In this document: positions 28,644 to 36,452 of the stretch, in pieces
Layout of the letters: every line of letters begins with the position of its first letter
Numbering within the stretch: position 1 is the first letter of the stretch
From: an uncultured Saprospiraceae bacterium
GTDB lineage: Bacteria > Bacteroidota > Bacteroidia > Chitinophagales > Saprospiraceae
Length of the DNA: 64,000 nucleotides
Assembly (NCBI GenBank): GCA_938015435.1
Contig: CALLPN010000017.1
Coordinates: 61,587-125,586, forward strand
Direction: 5' to 3'
The notes under the pieces: model-generated
Told to the model about the DNA's origin: nothing
Seen by the model: only the letters and a program-made list of their open reading frames with translations
Databases searched by the model: none
Made by a program: the position numbers and the translations under genes

Positions 28644-29792
28644 CTAGAGTTTATTCCATTTCATACTTACTAATCCTTTGTCAGATTTAGCTATAATGTA
28701 ATATGCGCCTGGCACTAATTCAGAAATGACAATTTCAGTTATTGATTCACTTTTTGATAGCACTATTTGCCCCATACTATTGATTACCTTAACATCACGG
28801 ATGTAATCAGAAAACTTAAGAACGTCAAATGCAGGATTAGGAGAAATAGACATTTCTGTATTTATGATTAATTCCTGATTAGAAACTGCTAGATCTACAA
28901 ACTGAACATTATCCAGAGAAGAGAAAGTATTAGACGAAGTATTACCACCCATTACCCATAGGGTTCCATTGATGTTAGCTGTAGCACAATGTCTTCGCGG
29001 CTGGATATTAGATTCTAATACGTTGATTATATCTGTAGAAGTATTGTATTTGGCAGTATAACTCAGGTCCGCAAAATCACCGATGATATATAGTTCCGTT
29101 CCGACTGCGCAAATTGAGTTAGCAGAGTTAGGCATCGGCATACTAATCGGATCTGCCCAAGAAAGAGTGGCAAAATCGTATGCGTATAGTTGGTCTGATA
29201 CTTCACCATTATACCCACCCACTATATATAATATATTGTCTAAAATGGTTCCTTTAGTCTCAGTGGCAATAGGCATCGTAGTAATAGTGGCCCATTCTCC
29301 TGTTGTCGTATTGTAAGTGTTTACTTTATCCGAATAGGTGTTATCCTGTAACCTACCACCAAAAAATACTAAGCTTTGTCCTATCGATGTTATTCCACCA
29401 GATATAGATGGAAACGGATTGTCTACGATACTTACTGATCCATCGATTAAGTCAAATATTTCTAATTTATCATTAACTAATCCTCCGGAAATCTGGCCAT
29501 TAAAAACGTATAATTTATCATCAATTACTTCTGCAGAGGCATATCTTTTAGAGATGCTTTGGTCTGTAAATACGGACCATTCTAGTGTCTCACCATCTAA
29601 TTTGTATATGATGTTCGAAAATTGAACATTGGTCATAAACCCGTTGACGAGATAAATATCATCTTGGTGTACGGCGGAAGTAACGGCACTAGTGGCATCC
29701 GGAAGAACTGGACCATCTGTGAAAGTGATTAATTGAGCTGCAATACTGAAGTTCAACAGAAATAGGATTGAAAATAAATAAAGTACTTTCAT
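28644..29792 (-). CDS. Kelch-repeat protein with T9SS sorting domain
   Basis: 382 residues. Signal peptide MKVLYLFSILFLLNFSIAAQ. Five to six Kelch blades follow, each with a YxxGG-type turn (LYIVGGYNGEVSDQLYAYDF; LVFFGGRLQDNTYSDKVNTY; LWVMGGNTSSNT), which should fold into one beta-propeller. A T9SS type A domain ends the protein (SISPNPAFDVLKFSDY, then VKVINSMGQIV). Secreted or cell-surface binding protein; ligand unknown. A TACTTTTG -7 box lies about 20 bp upstream. Confidence 0.87.
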   Translation of the reverse strand: MKVLYLFSILFLLNFSIAAQLITFTDGPVLPDATSAVTSAVHQDDIYLVNGFMTNVQFSNIIYKLDGETLEWSVFTDQSISKRYASAEVIDDKLYVFNGQISGGLVNDKLEIFDLIDGSVSIVDNPFPSISGGITSIGQSLVFFGGRLQDNTYSDKVNTYNTTTGEWATITTMPIATETKGTILDNILYIVGGYNGEVSDQLYAYDFATLSWADPISMPMPNSANSICAVGTELYIIGDFADLSYTAKYNTSTDIINVLESNIQPRRHCATANINGTLWVMGGNTSSNTFSSLDNVQFVDLAVSNQELIINTEMSISPNPAFDVLKFSDYIRDVKVINSMGQIVLSKSESITEIVISELVPGAYYIIAKSDKGLVSMKWNKL

Positions 29793-29811
29793 GGTATAAA
29801 TATTTTTTACT

Positions 29812-29819
29812 CAAAAGTA
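29812..29819 (-). promoter_or_regulatory. -7 box of the Kelch gene
   Basis: CAAAAGTA on the plus strand reads TACTTTTG on the minus strand (TAnnTTTG), 19 bp before the ATG at 29792 and just past the stop of the upstream operon. Confidence 0.45.
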
Positions 29820-29837
29820 AACAGTTGAATCAAAAGA

Positions 29838-30551
29838 TTAGTCGATTTCAGACTCAAAAAAGTCAACGACATCCCCAAATTCTTTTCTGATCTCTGCCAT
29901 ATCTACATCGAATGTATACTTAGCTCGAGCAATTTTATGAAACCATCCATAGTGGTTATCCCTCATGATAACTCCAGCATTAGAGGGTGCGCCTAACTTT
30001 ACCAGTTGAGCAGGAGAAGCTTCTATTTCTTTTTGCAAAAGACAATATATATGAATGGCAGACTCTCGATAAGCCGAGACAATTTTACCTTGCTTTCCAC
30101 CTACATTATATTCTCCAGTTCGCTTTTCCAACTCCTTGAGTACGCGTTTTTTCTTACGTGGATTTTTACGTGTCGTTACCGCTTTAGGCTGTAGTCTTAC
30201 TTCTACAAGGCTGCTACGAGAGTAGAGACTGATCAGTATCAATCCGATACCTAATCTACGAAGTAAAGCTTCAGCTTTTATAAGGTTCTTTTTTTTGAGC
30301 TTAGATTTAGATGGAGCGGCTATAGCTGCATAGACATACTTGCCAATCTTTTGGCGCTCAAGACATTGATAAACTAACGTTAGGTTGAATGATTTTTTGA
30401 GCTCGATGATTGTCATTTCATCATCTTTGATGGCTACTACATCACAGGCTTGTACTTCTGCTTGTACTTGGTAGCCATTATTGACTAACCACTTACGGAG
30501 AGGGTCATAGAGATCTTCTTCTTTGAATATTTTGATTTTCCTTAGCGCCAT
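29838..30551 (-). CDS. DUF2161 family protein, PD-(D/E)XK nuclease-like
   Basis: 237 residues. The N-terminal 120 residues match the DUF2161 pattern: FKEEDLYDPLRKWLVNNGYQ, then ACDVVAIKDDEMTIIELKKS, which has the D-x(n)-E-x-K arrangement of PD-(D/E)XK nucleases (Asp in CDVVA and Glu-Leu-Lys in IIELKKS). A Lys/Arg-rich middle (RKNPRKKKR) and a C-terminal helical part follow. The biochemical activity of DUF2161 proteins is not settled. It ends a three-gene operon, 4 bp after the S4-domain gene. Confidence 0.82.
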   Translation of the reverse strand: MALRKIKIFKEEDLYDPLRKWLVNNGYQVQAEVQACDVVAIKDDEMTIIELKKSFNLTLVYQCLERQKIGKYVYAAIAAPSKSKLKKKNLIKAEALLRRLGIGLILISLYSRSSLVEVRLQPKAVTTRKNPRKKKRVLKELEKRTGEYNVGGKQGKIVSAYRESAIHIYCLLQKEIEASPAQLVKLGAPSNAGVIMRDNHYGWFHKIARAKYTFDVDMAEIRKEFGDVVDFFESEID

Positions 30552-30555
30552 TTAC

Positions 30556-30981
30556 CTATATCTCATCTTCATCAAAATCAAACTCTAAATAGTTTTCATC
30601 CTTATATTCATCGATTTCTCTACGCTCACGTTTGGTCGGTCGACCTTCACCTTTTCCTCTCATTTCGGCAGCAGCCTTACCTACATACCACTCTTTGTAT
30701 TTGTTCTTTTCGGATTCTGGAGTCAGATCTTCATAACATGGAGCGGCTAGGGTAGCGGAGACTCTTTTCTTGATGATATCTTTGACTAAAAATGTCAGAT
30801 CAAACCCATTTTTTTTGACATGTAGTGTCTGATCTACTGTCAATAGAAAGGATGGCTTGACGCTTTTTTCGCCTACTCTGACTTTACCTGATTTTACGGC
30901 GGTATTTGATAATGTACGCGACTTAAAGATTCGTACAGCCCAAAGCCATTTATCTATTCTTACTTTATCTTCTACTCCCAT
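30556..30981 (-). CDS. hslR: S4-domain RNA-binding protein, Hsp15-like
   Basis: 141 residues. The S4 domain opens the protein: VRIDKWLWAVRIFKSRTLSN, then VKSGKVRVGEKSVKPSFLL; a basic and then strongly acidic tail follows (GEGRPTKRERREIDEYKD). This is the layout of Hsp15, which binds stalled 50S subunits carrying peptidyl-tRNA and aids their rescue. Gaps of 4 bp and 11 bp tie it to the DUF2161 and GNAT genes. The symbol is by family, with moderate confidence. Confidence 0.85.
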   Translation of the reverse strand: MGVEDKVRIDKWLWAVRIFKSRTLSNTAVKSGKVRVGEKSVKPSFLLTVDQTLHVKKNGFDLTFLVKDIIKKRVSATLAAPCYEDLTPESEKNKYKEWYVGKAAAEMRGKGEGRPTKRERREIDEYKDENYLEFDFDEDEI

Positions 30982-30992
30982 TTATATTTTAT

Positions 30993-31541
30993 CTAATACA
31001 CATTGATCTCGAGATCTATCGACGATTGTAATGTGTAACTATACTTATCTATTCTATGTTGTTCGCAAATGCTACCATGATCTTCAAAATCTTTTTCATA
31101 CTTAAATCCGAGTTTGTTCATCACTCTTATGGAAGCTTTATTTTCTTTATCAGCTCTGGCGATTACGCTTTCAAGCCCCAATCTACGAAATCCATATTGT
31201 AAAGATAAGTGTGAAGCTTCTGTTGCGTAACCTTTATTCCAATGCTTTTTGAAAAGTCGGTAACCCAAATCGTTTTCGCCGTTATCAGGATGAAACTTGA
31301 GACCACACCATCCTAGAACTTCATGAGTTAATATGTCGACAATGGCCCACCGACCTCTTCCGTGTTTTTCAAAATGATCATAATCGTGCAAGAACTGTGA
31401 AGCTTCTTCAACAGAGGAAAATGCAGGATCACCTGTAAACTTAATGACTTCTGGATCATTGTTTAATTCAAAGAAGACTTGTCCGTCATTTGGTTTGGTC
31501 TCTCTTAATAAGAGTCTTTTAGTGTTTCCTATCGTTTCCAT
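30993..31541 (-). CDS. GNAT-family N-acetyltransferase (RimJ/RimL-like)
   Basis: 182 residues. N-terminal TKRLLLRETKPNDGQVFFEL is typical of the RimJ/RimL/Acetyltransf_3 group, followed by the GNAT core with LGYRLFKKHWNKGYATEASH (acetyl-CoA motif A) and SVIARADKENKASIRVMNKLGFKY region. It acetylates an amino group using acetyl-CoA; the target (a protein N-terminus or a small amine) is unknown. Upstream of hslR by 11 bp, so likely the first gene of a three-gene operon. Confidence 0.9.
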   Translation of the reverse strand: METIGNTKRLLLRETKPNDGQVFFELNNDPEVIKFTGDPAFSSVEEASQFLHDYDHFEKHGRGRWAIVDILTHEVLGWCGLKFHPDNGENDLGYRLFKKHWNKGYATEASHLSLQYGFRRLGLESVIARADKENKASIRVMNKLGFKYEKDFEDHGSICEQHRIDKYSYTLQSSIDLEINVY

Positions 31542-31617
31542 GGATCACCAGATATACTATCTTATATCCCTACTTTAAAAGAGGAAGAGAATTAGAAATC
31601 GTAGCAAATAAGCCATT

Positions 31618-32019
31618 CTATTTAATAAAAGTAAAGGAAAGAGGGTATTTGTAAAATACGCCATCGTTAGCTTTTATAGCTCCCAATATTGAAAATATGA
31701 TCGTACAAATGGCAATAGCGAACATCAATGGTATCCCTATGAGGACAAATATTAAGATTATCGAAATAGTCATATATATAAGACTACTAATAACCCAATT
31801 CAAAACGTTTTTACCATGCTGATCTACCACTTCACTCTGTTCTTTATTTGTGGCCCACATGACTATTGGTAATACTAAGCCTGCAAAAGGAATCGCATAA
31901 CCTGCTAATTGTGAAAGATGCATTAACATACAAAATTGATTAACCTCCATACCCCATGGCTTGAAATCAGAAGTTTTATGGTCGTTTAAGTTTGGTTCTT
32001 TATCGTTAAGTGTATCCAT
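31618..32019 (-). CDS. DUF4870/Tic20-like small membrane protein
   Basis: 133 residues with a hydrophilic N-terminus and three membrane segments, starting with FCMLMHLSQLAGYAIPFAG and LVLPIVMWATNKEQSEVVDQ, then HGKNVLNWVISSLIYMTISI. This WxxxxK-(x)n-DxHGKNxxNW pattern marks the DUF4870 (Tic20-like) family. Function is unknown. A palindrome GTAACGTTAC (32044-32053) sits in its promoter region. Confidence 0.85.
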   Translation of the reverse strand: MDTLNDKEPNLNDHKTSDFKPWGMEVNQFCMLMHLSQLAGYAIPFAGLVLPIVMWATNKEQSEVVDQHGKNVLNWVISSLIYMTISIILIFVLIGIPLMFAIAICTIIFSILGAIKANDGVFYKYPLSFTFIK

Positions 32020-32183
32020 GATATTCTATAATTTTGGTTTTCTGTAACGTTACTTATATACCTTTATACATTGTGTATCAAGTCTAAATATAATGATTTT
32101 CTGCGTAGTAATGAAGGGTATTATTATCATACAAACGATTTACAATCATTACATTTACATTCTAATTGATAAATCACATTCAC

Positions 32184-33065
32184 ATGCAAATCATAGACGG
32201 AAAGCAACTCTCACAGTCCATCAAAGACGAAATCAAAGTGTCTGTCGCGAAACTCAAAGCAGAAGGTAAAAACATTCCTCATTTGGCAGCCATCCTTATA
32301 GGAAATAATCCTGCGAGTGAGTCTTACGTCCGTAGTAAAGTGAGATCTTGTGATTATGTAGGTTTTGAATCTACTCTCATTCGCAAAGATGATAGTATCA
32401 CTGAAGAAGAGCTATTAGAGATCGTAAGAGAACTAAACGAAAACGATGATGTAGATGGGTTCATAGTCCAATTGCCGCTACCTAAGCACATAGATGAAGT
32501 CAAGGTGACTCTAGCTATAGATCCTAAGAAAGACGTAGATGGATTTCATCCAGTAAATTTTGGCCGCATGGCACAAGGACTTCCTTGCTATCTTCCAGCT
32601 ACACCATATGGGATATTGCAGATGCTGGATAGGTATGATATCGAAACAAGCGGAAAACATGTAGTCGTTGTGGGAAGATCAAATATCGTCGGTACTCCTA
32701 TGAGTATACTTCTATCTCGTAAGGCTAAAGTGGGGAATGCCACTGTGACCTTGACACATAGTCGAACAGTGGATCTTACCGCTGAACTTCTACGTGCAGA
32801 TATTGTAATCGCCGCTATCGGAATTCCTGAATTTATATCAGGAGATCAAATCAAAGAAGGAGCTGTAATTATAGATGTAGGAATCAATCGAGTGGAAGAC
32901 GAATCTCGTAAAGCAGGATATAGATTGGTGGGAGATGTAGAATGGGATAGTGTCTCACCAAAAGCATCTTACATAACACCAGTTCCTGGGGGAGTAGGAC
33001 CGATGACTGTTACATCATTACTTATGAACACCTTAAAGTCTTCTGCCAAAGAAATTTATGGGTAG
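32184..33065 (+). CDS. folD: Bifunctional methylenetetrahydrofolate dehydrogenase / cyclohydrolase
   Basis: 293 residues, full length. The ATG at 32184 gives the standard MQIIDGKQLSQSIKDEIK start. Family signatures: NPASESYVRSKVRSCDYVGF with catalytic tyrosine and lysine, GFIVQLPLPKH, DVDGFHPVNFGRM and VVVGRSNIVGTPMSILL for NADP. FolD interconverts methylene- and formyl-tetrahydrofolate for purine and formyl-Met synthesis. Its stop codon overlaps the start of the metallo-beta-lactamase gene by 8 bp. Confidence 0.97.
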   Translation: MQIIDGKQLSQSIKDEIKVSVAKLKAEGKNIPHLAAILIGNNPASESYVRSKVRSCDYVGFESTLIRKDDSITEEELLEIVRELNENDDVDGFIVQLPLPKHIDEVKVTLAIDPKKDVDGFHPVNFGRMAQGLPCYLPATPYGILQMLDRYDIETSGKHVVVVGRSNIVGTPMSILLSRKAKVGNATVTLTHSRTVDLTAELLRADIVIAAIGIPEFISGDQIKEGAVIIDVGINRVEDESRKAGYRLVGDVEWDSVSPKASYITPVPGGVGPMTVTSLLMNTLKSSAKEIYG

Positions 33066-33810
33066 ATATCTGATATTCTTTACTATTATTTTGTTCTTAG
33101 GTTGTTCGCGATCTTCTAATAGATATCTATTTGAATCTTCTAATCTCAAGATAGAGAAAATAGGGGAGCATACTTATCAGCATATTTCTTATCTCAATTA
33201 CAATGGCAATCAAGTAGGATGCAATGGTGTGTTTACTATATTTGGTAGAGATGCTGTAATTATAGATAGCCCTACCAATGAAGCTGCGACTAACGAACTG
33301 CTAGATTATATCAATGATAATTTCCAGACGAATAGAACACGAGCAATACCCAATCACTTTCATATAGATTGCACTGGTGGCTTAAGGACAATGCTCGATC
33401 GAGGTGTCGTGATATATGCTTATGCTAAGACAATAAAATTGATAGAAGATCGCCAATTGGCTTCGGAAATAAAACCATTTCATCCATACCTAGAAATGGA
33501 ATTGGGCCTGCCCAGTGATTCCGGAATAATGTTTAACAAGTATTTTGGTCCTGCACATACTGAAGACAATATTGCTACCTATATACTTCCAGATAGTATC
33601 CTCTTTGGGGGATGTATGATTAAGTCATTGAATGCAGGAAAAGGAAATCTTGCAGATGCAAATACCTCTCAATGGTCCAATACCGTTAAGAAAATGAAAA
33701 GCGATATGTTTGGAAAGGCGAAAATAGTAGTACCTGGACATGGCAAATCAGGAGGGATTGAATTGTTGGATTACACGATTCAAATGTTCGAGAATAATAA
33801 CAAGATATAG
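33058..33810 (+). CDS. Subclass B1 metallo-beta-lactamase (lipoprotein)
   Basis: 250 residues. A lipoprotein signal ends in FLGC (Cys16), so the enzyme is probably anchored to a periplasmic membrane face, as NDM-1 is. All B1 zinc ligands are present and correctly spaced: HFHID gives His100, His102 and Asp104; GPAHTED gives His167; FGGCMIKS gives Cys186 and, three residues on, the substrate-binding Lys189; VPGHGKSGG gives His228. These match standard positions H116, H118, D120, H196, C221, K224 and H263. The family hydrolyses carbapenems and other beta-lactams; substrate range here is unknown. It overlaps folD by 8 bp and is 3 bp before prmA, so it is a resident operon gene, not a cassette. 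Confidence 0.93.
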   Translation: MGRYLIFFTIILFLGCSRSSNRYLFESSNLKIEKIGEHTYQHISYLNYNGNQVGCNGVFTIFGRDAVIIDSPTNEAATNELLDYINDNFQTNRTRAIPNHFHIDCTGGLRTMLDRGVVIYAYAKTIKLIEDRQLASEIKPFHPYLEMELGLPSDSGIMFNKYFGPAHTEDNIATYILPDSILFGGCMIKSLNAGKGNLADANTSQWSNTVKKMKSDMFGKAKIVVPGHGKSGGIELLDYTIQMFENNNKI

Positions 33811-33813
33811 ACG

Positions 33814-34632
33814 ATGGAAAATTATACGAAATACACATTCAATTCAACTAATGAAATTCTAGTAGCTCGGCTATTCGCTTTAGGTTTTGATTCTTTTCAA
33901 GAGTTAGAGAACAGCAGCGAAGGATATATCTTAGATGATATGATTACGGAAGAACTGAATGCTGAAGTGAAAAGTATTGCTGCCAATTATGAAGCGGATT
34001 ATACGATAGAAAAATTAGAAAACAAGAACTGGAATGAGATATGGGAGGCCAACTTTGAACCAGTTACAGTAGGTAGCTTCTGTTCAGTAAGAGCGGATTT
34101 TCATGACGCAGATACTTCTGTAGATCATGATATTATTATCAATCCTAAAATGGCATTTGGTACAGGGCATCATGAGACGACCTATATGATGATTGATACC
34201 ATGTCGGAGTTAGATTTTGCAGGTAAGTCAGTATTTGATTTTGGATGTGGTACGGCAGTATTAGCGGTACTTGCCAAAAGACTAGGTTGTGGTAGAACTC
34301 TGGCAATAGATATAGAAGAAGAGTCAGCAAGTAATAGCGTAGAAAATGCAGAAGTAAATTCAGTAGATGGAATTGATATTAGACAAGCGATTATCCAAGA
34401 TCTAGATCCGGAGAAATTTGAAATTGTATTGGCAAATATCAATCGCCAAGTATTGTTAGATACAGCAAGTATGATTGCCGGACATCAAGATAAAGGTGGA
34501 ATACTTTTAGTCTCTGGGGTCATGCTTAAAGATGAGCAAATCGTAGAGGATAGATTTAACGAAGCTGGATACCAAAGACATAGTATCAAGAATAGGGGAG
34601 ACTGGCTTTGTATAAGATATTCATTAAAATAA
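33814..34632 (+). CDS. prmA: Ribosomal protein L11 methyltransferase
   Basis: 272 residues. N-terminal substrate-recognition region followed by a SAM methyltransferase fold: NPKMAFGTGHHETTYMMI (the PrmA signature), VFDFGCGTAVLAVLAKRLG (SAM motif I) and IVLANINRQVLLD (NPPY-like motif IV as NINR). PrmA methylates ribosomal protein L11. The gene follows the beta-lactamase gene by 3 bp. The core is clear and the size fits the short Bacteroidota form. Confidence 0.94.
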   Translation: MENYTKYTFNSTNEILVARLFALGFDSFQELENSSEGYILDDMITEELNAEVKSIAANYEADYTIEKLENKNWNEIWEANFEPVTVGSFCSVRADFHDADTSVDHDIIINPKMAFGTGHHETTYMMIDTMSELDFAGKSVFDFGCGTAVLAVLAKRLGCGRTLAIDIEEESASNSVENAEVNSVDGIDIRQAIIQDLDPEKFEIVLANINRQVLLDTASMIAGHQDKGGILLVSGVMLKDEQIVEDRFNEAGYQRHSIKNRGDWLCIRYSLK

Positions 34633-34664
34633 TTTTTGCAATTTAATAGTCTACAGAAAACTAA

Positions 34665-35129
34665 ATGACGATTACATCAGACATCCAAAAATATATAAAT
34701 CAAAGTGTATTGTGCTGGTTAGCCACAGTATCTCTTGATGGAATGCCTAATGTATCACCCAAAGAAATATTTACATTCTATCAGGATAATATTATCATAG
34801 CAAATATCGCTTCACCCAATACGGTGAAAAATATAAAGTCTAATGATAAGGTCTGTCTTAGTTTTATCGATGTCTTAGTACAGAAAGGATACCAGCTCAA
34901 AGGAACAGCTAGAATAGTTGAGAAGAATGAAGCATATTTCAAAGAGCTGGAAAAGCCATTAATTGAAATGGCTGGCGATCTATTTTCATTCTCTTCTATC
35001 ACTATTATATCAGTCGACACTGCGAAGCCAATAATCTCACCTAGATATCTGTTATATCCAGATACTAAAGAATCGGATCAAATACAAAGTGCAATAACTA
35101 CTTATAAGTTGAATCGTCCAATCCTATAG
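34665..35129 (+). CDS. Pyridoxamine 5'-phosphate oxidase-family FMN protein
   Basis: 154 residues with a split-barrel FMN-binding fold: YINQSVLCWLATVSLDGMPN, VSPKEIFTFYQDN, then CLSFIDVLVQKGYQLKGTAR. Proteins of this size in the PNPOx-like superfamily bind FMN, F420 or heme and reduce assorted substrates; the sequence does not say which. It lies 32 bp after prmA and 33 bp before a second, larger PPOX protein gene. Confidence 0.85.
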   Translation: MTITSDIQKYINQSVLCWLATVSLDGMPNVSPKEIFTFYQDNIIIANIASPNTVKNIKSNDKVCLSFIDVLVQKGYQLKGTARIVEKNEAYFKELEKPLIEMAGDLFSFSSITIISVDTAKPIISPRYLLYPDTKESDQIQSAITTYKLNRPIL

Positions 35130-35162
35130 TCGGCATTTCTTACAATCGTAAAATCAAATAAT

Positions 35163-35768
35163 ATGAAAGTCAATTCAGTATCCCAATTAAGAGAAATATA
35201 TGGCTTTCCTAGCGGTAGAGCCAAGGTCAAATCTCTAAAGGCTTTAGATCCTCATGCGATCAATTATATTTCCAAATCTCCATTCATGATGATGGCTACA
35301 ATGAGCATAGAAGGAGCTATGGATAACAGTCCACGTGGCGGTGCTCCAGGATTTATAAAAGTGTTAGATGATACCCATATCGTAATTCCTGATGCGAAAG
35401 GAAATAGAAGACTCGATAGCTTGGTAAATATCGTAGAGACTGCACGAGTAGGTTTGTTCTTTATGTTGCCAGGAATCGATGAAACCTTGAGGGTAAATGG
35501 ATCGGCATATATCTCCACATCGGCTGATCTACTTGAGATGTTTAATGAAGAAAAGAATCCACCTCAAACTTGCTTAGTAGTAGAGATAGAGGAAATTTTT
35601 CTTCACTGCGCTAAGGCTTTGATGCGCTCTAAGTTATGGTCACGAGATATCCAATTGGCGAGAGATGAATTTCCTACTATGGGGAGGATGTTAAAAGATC
35701 AATTACAAGGCCCAGAAGAAGTAGAAACTCATGAAGAAATGGTAAAGAGATATGAGAAAGATTTGTAG
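35163..35768 (+). CDS. PPOX-class FMN-binding protein (MSMEG_1061/DR_2398-like)
   Basis: 201 residues. The conserved stretch HAINYISKSPFMMMATMSIE, NSPRGGAPGFIKVLDDTHIV and PDAKGNRRLDSLVNIVETAR fits the PPOX-class FMN-binding family of the MSMEG_1061 / DR_2398 type. Such proteins are flavin-binding split-barrel dimers; physiological substrates are not known. It is the last gene of the folD-beta-lactamase-prmA-PPOX run and is followed by a double hairpin. Confidence 0.88.
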   Translation: MKVNSVSQLREIYGFPSGRAKVKSLKALDPHAINYISKSPFMMMATMSIEGAMDNSPRGGAPGFIKVLDDTHIVIPDAKGNRRLDSLVNIVETARVGLFFMLPGIDETLRVNGSAYISTSADLLEMFNEEKNPPQTCLVVEIEEIFLHCAKALMRSKLWSRDIQLARDEFPTMGRMLKDQLQGPEEVETHEEMVKRYEKDL

Positions 35769-35817
35769 AAGAGTTTTGAAAAAAAAAACTCTTCTGTCAC
35801 GCGTGTAACAGAAGAGT
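35767..35817 (+). terminator. Terminator with two alternative hairpins
   Basis: First stem AGAAGAGTTTT / AAAACTCTTCT (35767-35777 with 35785-35795). Second stem ACTCTTCTGT / ACAGAAGAGT (35788-35797 with 35808-35817) shares its left arm with the first. The two cannot form together. At a convergent junction, so one stem may work for each strand. Confidence 0.75.
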
Positions 35818-35845
35818 CGATTCTAAATATTATTGCCTTTTGTTA

Positions 35846-36451
35846 TTAAGGCTTTTCTAGATGGATCGTACCAGTGTTCAATACAGTACCGTCGCAATCT
35901 TTCCATTCTACGTTTAGATCTATAATACTTCTATCTATATTAGATATACCATGTATATAACCCTTTACGTTACTAGGACATTCTTCAGCTCTTGTTGCCC
36001 AATCGAAGCAGTCGTCGGACCACGTTGGATGGACGTAAATCATACTTACTTCTAATTTGCCATCTGGAAGTTCAATGGTATTGACCTCAGTAAATTGTGC
36101 ATTGAAAGCTAGACCGATACTCTGTTGAGCTGAGCCACCAAAAGTCAGATTAAGTGAATTGAATGTATCAAAATAGAATTGAGCGTAACCATTACCATCA
36201 AACGCTGTGAAGTCTCCGTCGTTAAAACATAGATCTCCAGACAATGTACAAAGGTAAAATTCTTTTGTGTTTTCTATACAAGTTGAATTACCACTCTCAA
36301 AGGTAACTTCAGTGTGCGTGTCATTTGGACAGATACACTCTGTTCCTTCTGCATTAGATACATACTCATTGGAACAATACTTTTCCGTTTTCTCTTCTTT
36401 GCCGCAGCCTATCATGCTGACTAGAATTGTAAGTAATATTAAAAATTTCAT
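35846..36451 (-). CDS. Hypothetical lipoprotein with Cys-rich N-terminus
   Basis: 201 residues. Lipoprotein signal MKFLILLTILVSMIGCGKEE (lipobox IGC). The next 70 residues carry many cysteines (EKYCSNEY, TECICPND, STCIEN, YLCTLSGDLC) in an EGF-like layout, then a beta-rich domain with another Cys pair near WSDDCFDWATRAEECPSNVK. No enzyme motif. The gene follows the T9SS-type protein gene upstream by 1 bp, so the two are probably co-transcribed. Confidence 0.72.
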   Translation of the reverse strand: MKFLILLTILVSMIGCGKEEKTEKYCSNEYVSNAEGTECICPNDTHTEVTFESGNSTCIENTKEFYLCTLSGDLCFNDGDFTAFDGNGYAQFYFDTFNSLNLTFGGSAQQSIGLAFNAQFTEVNTIELPDGKLEVSMIYVHPTWSDDCFDWATRAEECPSNVKGYIHGISNIDRSIIDLNVEWKDCDGTVLNTGTIHLEKP

Positions 36452-36452
36452 T

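Noticed and set aside
32044..32078. Palindromes GTAACGTTAC and ATACA-TTG-TGTAT in the divergent folD/DUF4870 gap
   Set aside because: Short and common in AT-rich DNA; no promoter match beside them and no second copy found, so not scored as operators.
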